Assembly (NCBI GenBank): GCA_040752115.1
Contig: JBFMFB010000006.1
Location: forward strand, 1-64,000
Origin: JBFMFB01 sp040752115
GTDB lineage: Bacteria; Pseudomonadota; Gammaproteobacteria; Burkholderiales; Sulfuricellaceae
Length of the DNA stretch: 64,000 nucleotides
Direction of reading: 5' to 3'
The position numbers and the translations under genes are program-made. Position 1 is the stretch's first letter; each line of letters begins with the position of its first letter. Below the pieces are notes generated by a model that did not search any database, was not told the origin of the DNA, and worked only from the letters and a program-made list of their open reading frames with translations. Of this stretch, positions 16,977-26,410 are shown in pieces.

Positions 16977-17368
16977 TCGTGATAGATTTCCGTCGGTTCT
17001 TTCAATACCGGCGCGGTTTCCACCCACTCGCGGCTTTCCAGCTTGCGGAAGAAGCAGCTGTGGTGGCCGGTGTGGCAGGCGATGCCGCCGTGCTGCTCGA
17101 CCGTGAGCAGGATGACGTCGTCATCGCAATCGAGGCGGATTTCCAGTACTTTCTGCACATGCCCGGACTCCTCGCCCTTGCGCCACAGCTTCTTGCGCGA
17201 ACGCGACCAGTACACCGCTTCGCCGCTGTCCACCGTGGTCTTCAACGCTTCGCGGTTCATCCAGGCCACCATCAGCACCGTGCCCGTCCCCGCTTCCTGC
17301 GCGATCACCGGCACCAGCCCGTTGCGCCCCCAATTGATTTTGTTCAGCCAGGTTTCGTTTGTTTTCAC
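16973..17368 (-). CDS. hisI: phosphoribosyl-AMP cyclohydrolase
   Basis: 131 aa, normal for the single-domain enzyme of step 3 of histidine synthesis. Metal sites are visible: LDCDDDVILL (Asp-Cys-Asp-Asp-Asp) and the Cys/His group GIACHTGHHSCFF. YWSRSRKKLWRKGEESGH is the family signature. It overlaps hisF by 4 bases and hisE by 4 bases. Confidence 0.95.
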   Translation of the reverse strand: MKTNETWLNKINWGRNGLVPVIAQEAGTGTVLMVAWMNREALKTTVDSGEAVYWSRSRKKLWRKGEESGHVQKVLEIRLDCDDDVILLTVEQHGGIACHTGHHSCFFRKLESREWVETAPVLKEPTEIYHE

Positions 17369-18135
17369 AATCTTACCTCAATCTGATGCGCTGCCATATG
17401 CTGCTTGGCCTGCCGGATGGTGAATTCGCCATAATGGAAAATGCTGGCGGCCAGCACGGCATCGGCGTGCCCCTCGGTGATGCCCGCCACCAGGTGATCC
17501 AGGTTGCCGACGCCGCCGCTGGCGATCACCGGAATATTCACTGCGTCCGAAACGGCACGCGTCAGAGCCAGGTCGAAGCCGTTTTTGGTGCCGTCCCGAT
17601 CCATGCTGGTGAGGAGAATTTCCCCTGCCCCCAGCGTTTCCATTTTCTTCGCCCATTCCACCGCGTCCAGGCCGGTTGCCTTGCGACCGCCGTGCGTAAA
17701 CACTTCCCAGCGCGGATTTTCGCCGCCGGCCACCTGCTTGGCGTCGATCGCCACCACGATGCACTGGGAGCCGAAACGAGCGGATGCATCCGCCACCAGT
17801 TGCGGATTCTGGACGGCGGAGGTATTCATGCTCACCTTGTCCGCGCCCGCGTTCAAGAGGCTGCGGACATCCTCCACCTGGCGCACGCCGCCGCCCACCG
17901 TAAGCGGGATGAACACCTGCGATGCCACGTCCTCGATGATGTGCAGCAAGAGGCCGCGTCCGTCGCTGCTGGCGGTAATATCGAGGAACGTCAGCTCGTC
18001 CGCGCCCTGCTCGTCGTAACGGCGGGCGATTTCCACCGGATCTCCGGCATCCCTGAGTTCGACGAAATTCACCCCCTTCACCACGCGCCCGTTGGTGACG
18101 TCGAGACAGGGGATAATGCGTTTTGCCAAACCCAT
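17365..18135 (-). CDS. hisF: imidazole glycerol phosphate synthase cyclase subunit
   Basis: 256 aa from ATG 18135 (MGLAKRIIPCLDV), the family length and N-terminus; further upstream the frame only runs into the repeat at 18147-18220. A TIM barrel that uses ammonia from HisH to turn PRFAR into IGP and AICAR. The catalytic aspartates lie in IPCLDVTNGRVVKG and LTSMDRDGTKNGFD. Its partner HisH is encoded at 19011-19691, and hisA lies between them. Confidence 0.95.
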   Translation of the reverse strand: MGLAKRIIPCLDVTNGRVVKGVNFVELRDAGDPVEIARRYDEQGADELTFLDITASSDGRGLLLHIIEDVASQVFIPLTVGGGVRQVEDVRSLLNAGADKVSMNTSAVQNPQLVADASARFGSQCIVVAIDAKQVAGGENPRWEVFTHGGRKATGLDAVEWAKKMETLGAGEILLTSMDRDGTKNGFDLALTRAVSDAVNIPVIASGGVGNLDHLVAGITEGHADAVLAASIFHYGEFTIRQAKQHMAAHQIEVRL

Positions 18136-18146
18136 TTTCAAACCCC

Positions 18147-18220
18147 AAGGATGAAGGATGAAGGATGAAGGATGAAAACCTTTGCGACGATTTCCGCCTT
18201 CATCCTTCCGCCTTCCGCCT
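18147..18220. repeat. GGATGAAGG/GGCGGAAGG word repeat between hisA and hisF
   Basis: Four tandem GGATGAA units (18149-18176) face a GCCTTCATCCTTCCGCCTTCC arm, giving a long imperfect hairpin. The right arm encodes the last codons of hisA (RRKAEG, stop). The same words recur before hisG (23513-23634). Confidence 0.85.
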
Positions 18221-18955
18221 TGCCAACTCGTCGGCCAGTTTCTGCGCTGCGGCAAAATCCAGCGTGCCCTGGTAAATGGCGCGGCCGGTGATGGCGCCCA
18301 TGATGCCCTCCGGCTCTGCCGCGCACAGGCTGCGGATGTCGTCCAGGTTGGTGATGCCGCCGCTGGCGATGACCGGTATTTCCAGCGCACGCGCCAGGGT
18401 CACGGTGGCCTCGATGTTCACGCCGGAGAGCATGCCGTCGCGGCCGATATCGGTGTAGATCACGGCCTCCACGCCATAGTCCTCGAATTTTTTCGCCAGA
18501 TCCACCACATCGTGGCCGGTCATTTTCGACCACCCGTCCACCGCCACCTTGCCGTCCTTGGCATCCAGCCCGACGATGATGTGGCCGGGGAAAGCGTAGC
18601 ACGCTTCGTGCAGGAACCCGGGATTCTTTACCGCCGCGGTGCCCAGAATGACGTAGCTGATGCCATTGTCGAGATAGCGCTCGATGGTTTCGAGATCGCG
18701 GATGCCGCCGCCGAGCTGCACCGGAATTTCGTCGCCCACCGCCTCGACGATGGCGCGCACCGCGCTCTCGTTGACCGGCTTGCCGGCAAAGGCGCCGTTC
18801 AGGTCCACCAGGTGCAGGCGCCGGCAGCCCTGTTCCAGCCAGTGCTTGGCCATCGCCGCCGGCTTTTCGGAAAACACCGTGGCCGAGTCCATCTCGCCCT
18901 GTTTCAGGCGCACGCACTGGCCGTCTTTCAGATCAATCGCAGGAATCAATAACAT
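18200..18955 (-). CDS. hisA: phosphoribosylformimino-AICAR ribotide isomerase
   Basis: 251 aa. A TIM-barrel isomerase (ProFAR to PRFAR). MLLIPAIDLKDGQCVRLKQG holds the catalytic Asp8 region, and YTDIGRDGMLSGVN the second conserved Asp. Sequence upstream of the ATG shows no good alternative. The C-terminal RRKAEG and stop are encoded by the GGCGGAAGGATGA word repeat, so the repeat has replaced or created the gene end. The next gene, hisF, starts 64 bases later. Confidence 0.95.
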   Translation of the reverse strand: MLLIPAIDLKDGQCVRLKQGEMDSATVFSEKPAAMAKHWLEQGCRRLHLVDLNGAFAGKPVNESAVRAIVEAVGDEIPVQLGGGIRDLETIERYLDNGISYVILGTAAVKNPGFLHEACYAFPGHIIVGLDAKDGKVAVDGWSKMTGHDVVDLAKKFEDYGVEAVIYTDIGRDGMLSGVNIEATVTLARALEIPVIASGGITNLDDIRSLCAAEPEGIMGAITGRAIYQGTLDFAAAQKLADELARRKAEG

Positions 18956-19010
18956 GATAAGTCTAAGCTAGTGACGAAATAAATACAGAATTCGCGGGCA
19001 TGCACAATGG

Positions 19011-19691
19011 TTACAGGCAGACCTCCGGCTCCCGGCATCCGCCTCCCGCCGTGCCGTCCCACAGCGCGAAGTTGGCAAGCAGCGCCAGCCCCGCGGCCTG
19101 GCTCTTTTCCGGATGGAACTGGACCGCGAAGATGTTGCCTCGTGCCACCGCGCAGGTAAAGGGAAAGGGATAGAGCGCATAGCCGGCGACCAGGCTGGGG
19201 TTTCCGGCTTCCACGTAATAACTGTGCACGAAATAAAAACGCGCCCCGGACGCGATGCCGGCCCACAGCGGATGGTCCATCGACTGGTGGACTTCGTTCC
19301 AGCCGATATGCGGCACCTTGAGCTTGCGCCCCTGCTCGTCCTTCATGGCATCGGCAGGAAAGCGCCGCACCGTGCCCGGCAAAATCCCCAGGCAGGCGGT
19401 ATCACCCTCCTCGCTGTGTTCGAACAGCACCTGCAACCCCATGCAGATTCCCAGAAACGGCTTGCTGCAAGCGGCTTGCTCGATGACCTTCTTCAGACCG
19501 CGCGCCTGAATCTCGCGCATGCAGTCGCGCGCCGCGCCTTGTCCGGGAAAAACCACCCGGCCGGCGGAAAGAATGGTCTCCGGATCGGAGGTCACCGCCA
19601 CGCTGGCCGCCGGTGCGACATGCTCCAGCGCCTTGGACACCGATTTCAGATTGCCCATGCCGTAGTCGATGACGGCGATATCCACGGCCAT
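19011..19691 (-). CDS. hisH: imidazole glycerol phosphate synthase glutaminase subunit
   Basis: 226 aa. A class I glutamine amidotransferase that feeds ammonia to HisF. The nucleophile Cys is in PFLGICMGLQVLFEHSEEG, and the His-Glu pair in AVQFHPEKSQAAG. The N-terminal VIDYGMGNLKSV is typical. The C-terminus (about 12 residues after ALWDG) is slightly longer than usual. The stop of hisB overlaps its start by one base. Confidence 0.95.
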   Translation of the reverse strand: MAVDIAVIDYGMGNLKSVSKALEHVAPAASVAVTSDPETILSAGRVVFPGQGAARDCMREIQARGLKKVIEQAACSKPFLGICMGLQVLFEHSEEGDTACLGILPGTVRRFPADAMKDEQGRKLKVPHIGWNEVHQSMDHPLWAGIASGARFYFVHSYYVEAGNPSLVAGYALYPFPFTCAVARGNIFAVQFHPEKSQAAGLALLANFALWDGTAGGGCREPEVCL

Positions 19692-20278
19692 TACAGACTG
19701 CCTTTGGTCGAAGGCAGCGCGCCTTCTGCCCGCGGGTCGATCTCCACCGCCATGCGCAGGGCACGGCCAAACGCCTTGAACACGGTTTCGGCCTGATGGT
19801 GCGCGTTGCTGCCGCGCAGCCCGTCGATATGCAGCGTCACCAGCGCGTGATTGACGAACCCCTGGAAAAATTCGCGCACCAGATCCGCCTCGAATTCGCC
19901 GATCATGGCGCGGCTGAAATCCACTTCGAACACGAGCCCCGGCCGGCCGGAAAGATCCAGCACCACCCGCGACAGCGCCTCGTCCAGCGGCACGTAGGCA
20001 TGGCCGTAGCGGCGGATGCCCTTCTTGTCGCCGACCGCTTTGGCGAAAGCCTGGCCCAGGGTGATGCCGATGTCTTCGACGGTGTGATGGGCGTCGATGT
20101 GCAAATCGCCCTCGGCGGCCACTTCAAGGTCGATCAGACCATGCCGCGCGATCTGGTCGAGCATATGATCGAGGAAAGGCACGCCGGTTCCGAGCAGCGA
20201 CTTGCCGGCGCCGTCCAGATTGATGGATACGCTCACCTGGGTTTCCAGAGTTTTGCGGCTGACTTGAGAGGTACGCAT
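19691..20278 (-). CDS. hisB: imidazoleglycerol-phosphate dehydratase
   Basis: 195 aa when started at MRTSQVSRKT (20278); a start four codons upstream (20290) is possible. It dehydrates IGP to imidazole acetol phosphate. The Mn-binding motifs LDHMLDQIARHG, IDAHHTVEDIGI and the C-terminal NAHHQAETVFKAFGRAL are complete. It is the single-domain form, without the phosphatase domain of E. coli HisB. A HolPase must be encoded elsewhere. Confidence 0.95.
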   Translation of the reverse strand: MRTSQVSRKTLETQVSVSINLDGAGKSLLGTGVPFLDHMLDQIARHGLIDLEVAAEGDLHIDAHHTVEDIGITLGQAFAKAVGDKKGIRRYGHAYVPLDEALSRVVLDLSGRPGLVFEVDFSRAMIGEFEADLVREFFQGFVNHALVTLHIDGLRGSNAHHQAETVFKAFGRALRMAVEIDPRAEGALPSTKGSL

Positions 20279-20344
20279 CGGAGTGATCACTGAAATTCGC
20301 TCATTCTAACCCAGCATTGCGAGGGGACAAAGCGAAGCGGGAGC

Positions 20345-21406
20345 TCAGGCCAGAATTTCCCTCAAGGCCGCAATCAACGCTTCGCACTGGGTATCGGTCC
20401 CGACCGTGATGCGCAGGAACGGCGCGATGCGCGGCGGATTGCGGAAATGCCGCACGATGATGCTGCGCGCGCGCAGGCTGGCGGTCAGCTCCGCGCCATC
20501 GCGGCCGGGATGGCGGGCAAAGACGAAATTGGCGGCGGAAGGCAGCACCTCGAAGCCGAGCGCTTCCAGCCCTGCCACCAGGCGCGTGCGCGTAGCCACC
20601 ACCTTACGGCAGGCGTCCTCGAACCAGGCGCGGTCTTCCATCGCGGCGGCAGCCCCGGCGATGGCGAAGCGGTCCAGCGGATAGGAGTTGAAGCTGTCCT
20701 TGACGCGGGTCAGCGCCTCGATCAGCTCGGAGTGGCCGACCGCGTAGCCGACGCGCAGGCCGGCCAGCGAGCGGGATTTCGACAGGGTGTGGACGACCAG
20801 CAGATTCGGATAACGATCCACCAGCCCCACCGCCGATTCGGCGCCGAAATCGACATAGGCTTCGTCGATCACCACCACCGAATCCCGGTTCGCCTGCAGC
20901 AGGCGCTCAATGTCCGAAAGCGGCAGCGCGCAGCCGGTGGGCGCGTTGGGGTTGGGAAAAATGATGCCGCCGTTGGGCTGGAGGTAATCCTCGACGCGGA
21001 TCGCGAACGCTTCGTTCAGCGGCACCTGCCGGTAGTCGATGCCGTACAGCCCGCAGTACACCGGATAGAAGCTGTAGGTGATGTCGGGGAACAGAACCGG
21101 CGCCTCGTGCTTGAGCAGCGCCAGGAAGACGTGCGCCAGCACTTCGTCCGAACCGTTGCCGACGAACACCTGGGCGGGCGCGAGGCCGTGGAACGCCGCG
21201 ACGGCTTCCTTGAGGCGGTCGCAATTGGGGTCGGGATACAGCCGCAGCGTATCGCCCGCTTCGGCACGCAGCGCCTCGATCACGCGCGGGCTCGGCCCGT
21301 AGGGGTTCTCGTTGGTGTTGAGCTTGACGAGGTTGGGCAGCTTGGGCTGCTCGCCCGGCACATAGGGCGTCAGCCCGTGCACCACCTGGCTCCAGTAGCG
21401 GCTCAT
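20345..21406 (-). CDS. hisC: histidinol-phosphate aminotransferase
   Basis: 353 aa. A PLP enzyme of fold type I. The Schiff-base Lys is in HTLSKSRSLAGLRVGYA, preceded by VVIDEAYVDFG (Asp that contacts the pyridine N). The N-terminus KLNTNENPYGPSP is the family signature. It sits 7 bases after hisD and 54 bases before hisB, all on the minus strand. Confidence 0.95.
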   Translation of the reverse strand: MSRYWSQVVHGLTPYVPGEQPKLPNLVKLNTNENPYGPSPRVIEALRAEAGDTLRLYPDPNCDRLKEAVAAFHGLAPAQVFVGNGSDEVLAHVFLALLKHEAPVLFPDITYSFYPVYCGLYGIDYRQVPLNEAFAIRVEDYLQPNGGIIFPNPNAPTGCALPLSDIERLLQANRDSVVVIDEAYVDFGAESAVGLVDRYPNLLVVHTLSKSRSLAGLRVGYAVGHSELIEALTRVKDSFNSYPLDRFAIAGAAAAMEDRAWFEDACRKVVATRTRLVAGLEALGFEVLPSAANFVFARHPGRDGAELTASLRARSIIVRHFRNPPRIAPFLRITVGTDTQCEALIAALREILA

Positions 21407-21413
21407 GCTGCGC

Positions 21414-22715
21414 TCAACCCTTCATTCTGAGTTCGGCAGACCGGGCATGCGCCTGCAAGCCCTCGCCGTAGGCGAGCGTGGCGGCGACCTTGCCGAGCGT
21501 GGCGGCGCCTTGGGCGGACACCATGATCAGGCTGCTGCGCTTCTGGAAATCGTACACGCCCAGCGGCGAGGAAAAGCGCGCCGTGCGCGAGGTCGGCAGC
21601 ACGTGGTTGGGGCCGGCGCAGTAGTCGCCCAGCGACTCGCAGGTCATGCGCCCCATGAAGATCGCGCCGGCGTGGCGGATTTTTGCTGCGAGTGCGACGG
21701 GGTCGGCCACCGATAGCTCCAGGTGCTCCGGCGAGATGTAATTGGCGATTTGCGCCGCTTCGCCCAGGTCTTTCACCTGGATCAGCGCGCCGCGGCCTTC
21801 CAGCGCCGCCCGGATGATGTCCCGGCGCGGCATCTGCGGCAGCAGTTTGTCGATGCTGGCGGCGACCGCGTCGATAAATGCCGCGTCCGGGCACAGCAGG
21901 ATGGACTGCGCCAGCTCGTCGTGCTCGGCTTGGGAAAAGAGGTCCATGGCGATCCAGTCGGGATCGGTCTGGCCGTCGCAGATCACCAGGATTTCAGACG
22001 GCCCCGCCACCATGTCGATGCCCACCACGCCGAACACGCGGCGCTTGGCGGCGGCCACATAGGCATTGCCGGGGCCGACGATCTTGTCCACCTGCGGCAC
22101 GGTCTGCGTGCCGTAAGCCAGCGCCCCGACCGCCTGCGCGCCGCCGATGGCAAACACCCGATCCACGCCGCAGACGTGCGCCGCGGCCAGCACCAGTTCG
22201 TTCACCACGCCGCCGGGCGTGGGCACCACCATCACCAGCTCGCCCACTCCCGCCACCTTGGCCGGAATCGCGTTCATCAGCACCGAAGAAGGATAGGCCG
22301 CCTTGCCGCCCGGCACATACAGACCCACACGGTCGAGCGCCGTCACCTGCTGCCCGAGCAGCGTGCCATCCGGCTCGGTATAGCTCCACGACTGGAGCAA
22401 CTGTCTCTCGTGATAAGCGCGCACCCGCGCCGCTGCCTGCTCCAGCGCTTGGCGCTCGGCGGCAGGCAGGTTGTCGAAGGCCTGCGCCAGCCGCGCCTTC
22501 GGCAGTTCCAGCGCCGCCATCGAAGCCGCCTCCAGCCGGTCGAAGCGACGCGTGTATTCCAGCACCGCCTCATCGCCGCGCGTCTTGACCTCGCGCAGGA
22601 TCGCCGCGACGGTGGCGTCCACCGACTCGTCCTGCGCGCCCTCGAAGGCAAGCAACGCTTTCAGGCGGATATCAAAATCAGGCTGGGCGGTGGAATAACG
22701 TTTGAGGTTCAGCAT
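21414..22715 (-). CDS. hisD: histidinol dehydrogenase
   Basis: 433 aa. A zinc enzyme that performs the last two oxidation steps to histidine with NAD. Seen are the signature GPSEILVICDGQTDPDWIA and the zinc-site sequences DLFSQAEHDE and SPEHLELSV. Length and N-terminus (LNLKRYSTAQPDFD) are normal. The gap to hisG (151 bp) contains a short GTGGGTTA hairpin, the only sizeable break in the his cluster besides those holding word repeats. Confidence 0.95.
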   Translation of the reverse strand: MLNLKRYSTAQPDFDIRLKALLAFEGAQDESVDATVAAILREVKTRGDEAVLEYTRRFDRLEAASMAALELPKARLAQAFDNLPAAERQALEQAAARVRAYHERQLLQSWSYTEPDGTLLGQQVTALDRVGLYVPGGKAAYPSSVLMNAIPAKVAGVGELVMVVPTPGGVVNELVLAAAHVCGVDRVFAIGGAQAVGALAYGTQTVPQVDKIVGPGNAYVAAAKRRVFGVVGIDMVAGPSEILVICDGQTDPDWIAMDLFSQAEHDELAQSILLCPDAAFIDAVAASIDKLLPQMPRRDIIRAALEGRGALIQVKDLGEAAQIANYISPEHLELSVADPVALAAKIRHAGAIFMGRMTCESLGDYCAGPNHVLPTSRTARFSSPLGVYDFQKRSSLIMVSAQGAATLGKVAATLAYGEGLQAHARSAELRMKG

Positions 22716-22829
22716 GGCGAGATTCGCGACGACAATGCGTTGCGTAGATTGAAAACAAAGGCGGAATTATAAACTTTTGCGCAGGCTGCGGTAAGGGCTT
22801 TCGGCATTGCAGGCTGGCAGGTTTTGTTT

Positions 22830-22864
22830 GGTGGGTTACGCGGCAACACCGCTAACCCACCCTA
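22830..22864. repeat. GTGGGTTA/TAACCCAC hairpin between hisG and hisD
   Basis: GGTGGGTTACGCGG and CCGCTAACCCACC pair around a short AACA loop, and CTAC follows. Elements reading GTAGGGTGGGTTA recur in many proteobacterial intergenic regions (my general recollection). It could act as a weak terminator or attenuator after hisG. Confidence 0.7.
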
Positions 22865-22866
22865 CA

Positions 22867-23631
22867 TTACTCAGGCTTCGCCGCCGCCGCGAAAGCATCG
22901 AGGATCGGCTGGAGCCGGGCGCGCTTGAGCTTGAGCGCAGCCTGGTTGACGACGAGGCGCGAGCTGATCGGCATGATGTCTTCCACCGCCACCAGATTGT
23001 TGGCCTTGAGGGTATTGCCGCTGCTCACCAGGTCGACGATGGCGTCGGCCAGGCCGACCAGCGGGGCGAGCTCCATCGAGCCGTAGAGTTTGATGAGATC
23101 GACGTGCACGCCCTTGGCGGCGAAGTGCTCGCGGGCAGTTTTGACGTACTTGGTCGCCACGCGCAGACGCGCGCCCTGGCGTACCGCCTGTTCGTAGTCG
23201 AAGCCCTGGCGCACCGCGACCATCATGCGGCAGCGGGCGATCTGCAAATCCAGCGGCTGGTACACCCCCGCCCCGCCATGCTCGTTGAGCACGTCCTTGC
23301 CGGCGATGCCGAGGTCGGCGGCGCCGTACTGAACGTAGGTCGGCACGTCGGAGGCGCGCACGATGATGAGGCGCACATCCTCGTGGTTGGTGGGGAGAAT
23401 CAGCTTGCGCGAGGATTCCGGATTTTCGGCCGGCACGATGCCCGCCGCCGCCAGCAGCGGCGTGGTTTCCTCGAAGATGCGGCCCTTGGAGAGGGCGATG
23501 GTGATGCCGGAAAAGGATGAAGGCGGAAGGCGGAAGGATGAATCACCCCCGCCCTTCGCCGCTCCACGTTTTTCGTTTTCCGCCCTCATCCTTCCGCCCT
23601 CATCCTTCCGCCTTCCGCCTTCCGCCTTCAT
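22867..23631 (-). CDS. hisG: ATP phosphoribosyltransferase, short form, with repeat-derived N-terminus
   Basis: First enzyme of histidine synthesis (ATP + PRPP to PR-ATP). The conserved protein starts at GITIALSKGRIFEETTPLL. The codon where Met is expected is GGC-ATC, so no normal start exists at that point. The frame stays open upstream through the GGAAGGATGAAGG word repeat to ATG 23631 or ATG 23589, which would add about 41 or 27 Lys/Gly/Arg-rich residues. From the conserved point it is about 213 aa, the short HisG class that needs HisZ; hisZ is not in the window. Motifs such as VRASDVPTYVQYGAADLGI and DLVSSGNTLKAN are normal. Confidence 0.9.
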   Translation of the reverse strand: MKAEGGRRKDEGGRMRAENEKRGAAKGGGDSSFRLPPSSFSGITIALSKGRIFEETTPLLAAAGIVPAENPESSRKLILPTNHEDVRLIIVRASDVPTYVQYGAADLGIAGKDVLNEHGGAGVYQPLDLQIARCRMMVAVRQGFDYEQAVRQGARLRVATKYVKTAREHFAAKGVHVDLIKLYGSMELAPLVGLADAIVDLVSSGNTLKANNLVAVEDIMPISSRLVVNQAALKLKRARLQPILDAFAAAAKPE

Positions 23632-23632
23632 C

Positions 23633-23634
<2 letters not shown>
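23513..23634. repeat. GGATGAAGGCGGAAGG word palindrome overlapping the hisG start
   Basis: The left arm (23513-23541) and right arm (23583-23634) are built from the same 6-9 base words on opposite strands, around a unique centre of about 40 bp. It separates murA, whose stop lies at 23633-23635, from the conserved part of hisG. It supplies every available start codon of hisG. Confidence 0.85.
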
Positions 23635-24886
<1,252 letters not shown>

Positions 24887-24890
24887 GAAC

Positions 24891-25217
24891 TCAGGCGGCC
24901 TTGCCGAGCGCGTCGGCGACCAGCTTCTGCAGCTCGCCGCTCTGGAACATTTCGCGCATGATGTCGGAGCCGCCGATGAACTCGCCCTTGATGTAAAGCT
25001 GCGGGATGGTCGGCCAGTTGGCGTAGTCCTTGATGCCCTGGCGGATCTCCGGATCGCGCAGTACGTCCACCGCGACGAACTTGTCTGCGCCGCACGCCTT
25101 GAGAATCTGCACCGCCGCGCCGGAAAAGCCGCACTGCGGGAACTGGGGTGTACCCTTCATGTACAGCACGACGGGGTTTTCGGTGACGGTTTGGCGGATG
25201 GTTTCCTGCACGCTCAT
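24891..25217 (-). CDS. grxD: monothiol glutaredoxin, Grx4 type (CGFS)
   Basis: 108 aa. The active-site motif PQCGFSGAAVQIL has the single Cys of CGFS glutaredoxins, which carry and transfer [2Fe-2S] clusters, often with BolA partners. WPTIPQLYIKGEFIGGSDI is the glutathione-binding region. The bolA-type gene lies just upstream on the same strand, with an interspersed repeat (25248-25395) in between. The pairing fits a GrxD-BolA iron-sulfur regulatory module. Confidence 0.93.
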   Translation of the reverse strand: MSVQETIRQTVTENPVVLYMKGTPQFPQCGFSGAAVQILKACGADKFVAVDVLRDPEIRQGIKDYANWPTIPQLYIKGEFIGGSDIMREMFQSGELQKLVADALGKAA

Positions 25218-25247
25218 TTTGTTTCCTTGAAAATCGTTGAATTCGGA

Positions 25248-25395
25248 TTCACCACGAATGACACGAATTAAGCACGAATTGACACGAATAAAAGCAAATG
25301 GTTAGTCAAACACCTCGCAGGGACAGCGGGTGCCGGACAACCCCGTGATCATTCGTGAACATTCGTGCAAATTCGTGGTTAAACGCTTTTTAAAG
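25248..25395. repeat. heptamer-word palindromic element, copy D (CACGAAT/ATTCGTG)
   Basis: Words CACGAAT, CACGAAT (with a shifted third) and ATTCGTG, ATTCGTG and AATTCGTGG lie around a core unlike copies A and G. The right tip is TTAAACGCTTTTTAAAGC. It lies between the bolA-type gene and grxD, 31 bases upstream of the grxD start. Confidence 0.8.
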
Positions 25396-25401
25396 CTTGC
25401 C

Positions 25402-25641
25402 TTACGCCCGGTTCGCCCACTCTTCAGGCGTCAAGGTCTTCATCGACAGCGCGTGGATTTCCTCGCGCATGCGGTCGCCCAGCGCGGCGTACACCAGCTG
25501 GTGCTGCTGCACCGTGCGCTTGCCGACAAACGCCGGACTGACGATGATGGCCTGGAAGTGGCGGCCATCGCCCGCGACCTCGATGTGATCGCACTCGAGT
25601 CCGCTCTGGATATAGCGTTGGATGTCTTCCGGGGTGACCAT
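25402..25641 (-). CDS. BolA/IbaG family protein
   Basis: 79 aa from ATG 25641 (MVTPEDIQRYIQSGL). The BolA core VAGDGRHFQAIIVSPAFVGKRTVQQHQLVYAALG is present, including the conserved His of the RVQQHQ-type helix. BolA proteins bind [2Fe-2S] clusters with CGFS glutaredoxins. The position beside murA and an ABC-2/mla cluster matches IbaG of enterobacteria. The ATG follows an in-frame open stretch from upstream that is not coding. Confidence 0.9.
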   Translation of the reverse strand: MVTPEDIQRYIQSGLECDHIEVAGDGRHFQAIIVSPAFVGKRTVQQHQLVYAALGDRMREEIHALSMKTLTPEEWANRA

Positions 25642-25652
25642 TTTCTTCCTGT

Positions 25653-26408
25653 TCAGTGGCGCAGCTTGTAGCCGCTCTTGAGCAAGGCCAAAGTCGCCAA
25701 TGATAACGCCAAAAAGCTGGCCGCGACAATCGCTAGGCTCACCCAGGGCGAAATATCCGACATGCCGAAAAACCCGTAGCGGAAGCCGTCGATCATGTAA
25801 AAGAACGGGTTGGCGTGCGACAGCCGCTGCCAGAACGGCGGCAGCGAATGGATCGAATAGAACACGCCGGAAAGGAAAGTCAGCGGCATGATGACGAAAT
25901 TCTGGAACGCCGCCATCTGGTCGAACTTGTCCGCCCAGATGCCCGCGATCACCCCCATCGCGCCGAGGATGGCGCTGCCGAGCAACGCGAATGACAGCAC
26001 CCAAAGCGGATGCTTCAGCGGCAGATCGATGAACAGCACCGCGATCAGCAACACCCCCGCGCCCACCACCAGCCCGCGCACCACCGAGGCCAGCACATAG
26101 GCAAGGAAAAACTCCCGGTGCGACAAGGGCGGCAGCAGCACGAACACGATGTTCCCCGTTACCTTGGACTGGATCAGGCTGGAGGAACTGTTGGCAAAGG
26201 CATTCTGCAGCACCGCCATCATCACCAGGCCGGGAATCAAGAAGGCGGTATACGGCACGCCCGGATACACCTGCACATGCTCCGCCAGCACATGCGAGAA
26301 GATCAGCAAATACAGCAGCGCCGTCACCAGCGGCGCCAGAATGGTCTGGAACGCCACCTTCCAGAAACGCAGCAGTTCCTTGTAGAAAAGGGTGTAGAAG
26401 CCGCGCAT
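25653..26408 (-). CDS. ABC-2 type transporter permease (YadH family)
   Basis: 251 aa with six membrane spans and the ABC-2 motif region GVFYSIHSLPPFWQRLSHANPF. Start at ATG 26408 (MRGFYTLFYKELLRFWKV), 2 bases after the ATPase stop. It forms an exporter with the ATPase at 26411-27310. The pair resembles YadG-YadH; the substrate is unknown. Its place between mlaB and bolA is conserved in related genomes (family knowledge). Confidence 0.92.
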   Translation of the reverse strand: MRGFYTLFYKELLRFWKVAFQTILAPLVTALLYLLIFSHVLAEHVQVYPGVPYTAFLIPGLVMMAVLQNAFANSSSSLIQSKVTGNIVFVLLPPLSHREFFLAYVLASVVRGLVVGAGVLLIAVLFIDLPLKHPLWVLSFALLGSAILGAMGVIAGIWADKFDQMAAFQNFVIMPLTFLSGVFYSIHSLPPFWQRLSHANPFFYMIDGFRYGFFGMSDISPWVSLAIVAASFLALSLATLALLKSGYKLRH

Positions 26409-26410
26409 GT

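Noticed and set aside
16647..17027. Longer start for hisE
   Set aside because: It would overlap hisI by 55 bases, while ATG 16976 gives the usual ATGA overlap and family N-terminus.
17365..18390. Extended HisF of 341 residues
   Set aside because: The first 85 codons lie in the word repeat and in hisA in another frame; the family start is ATG 18135.
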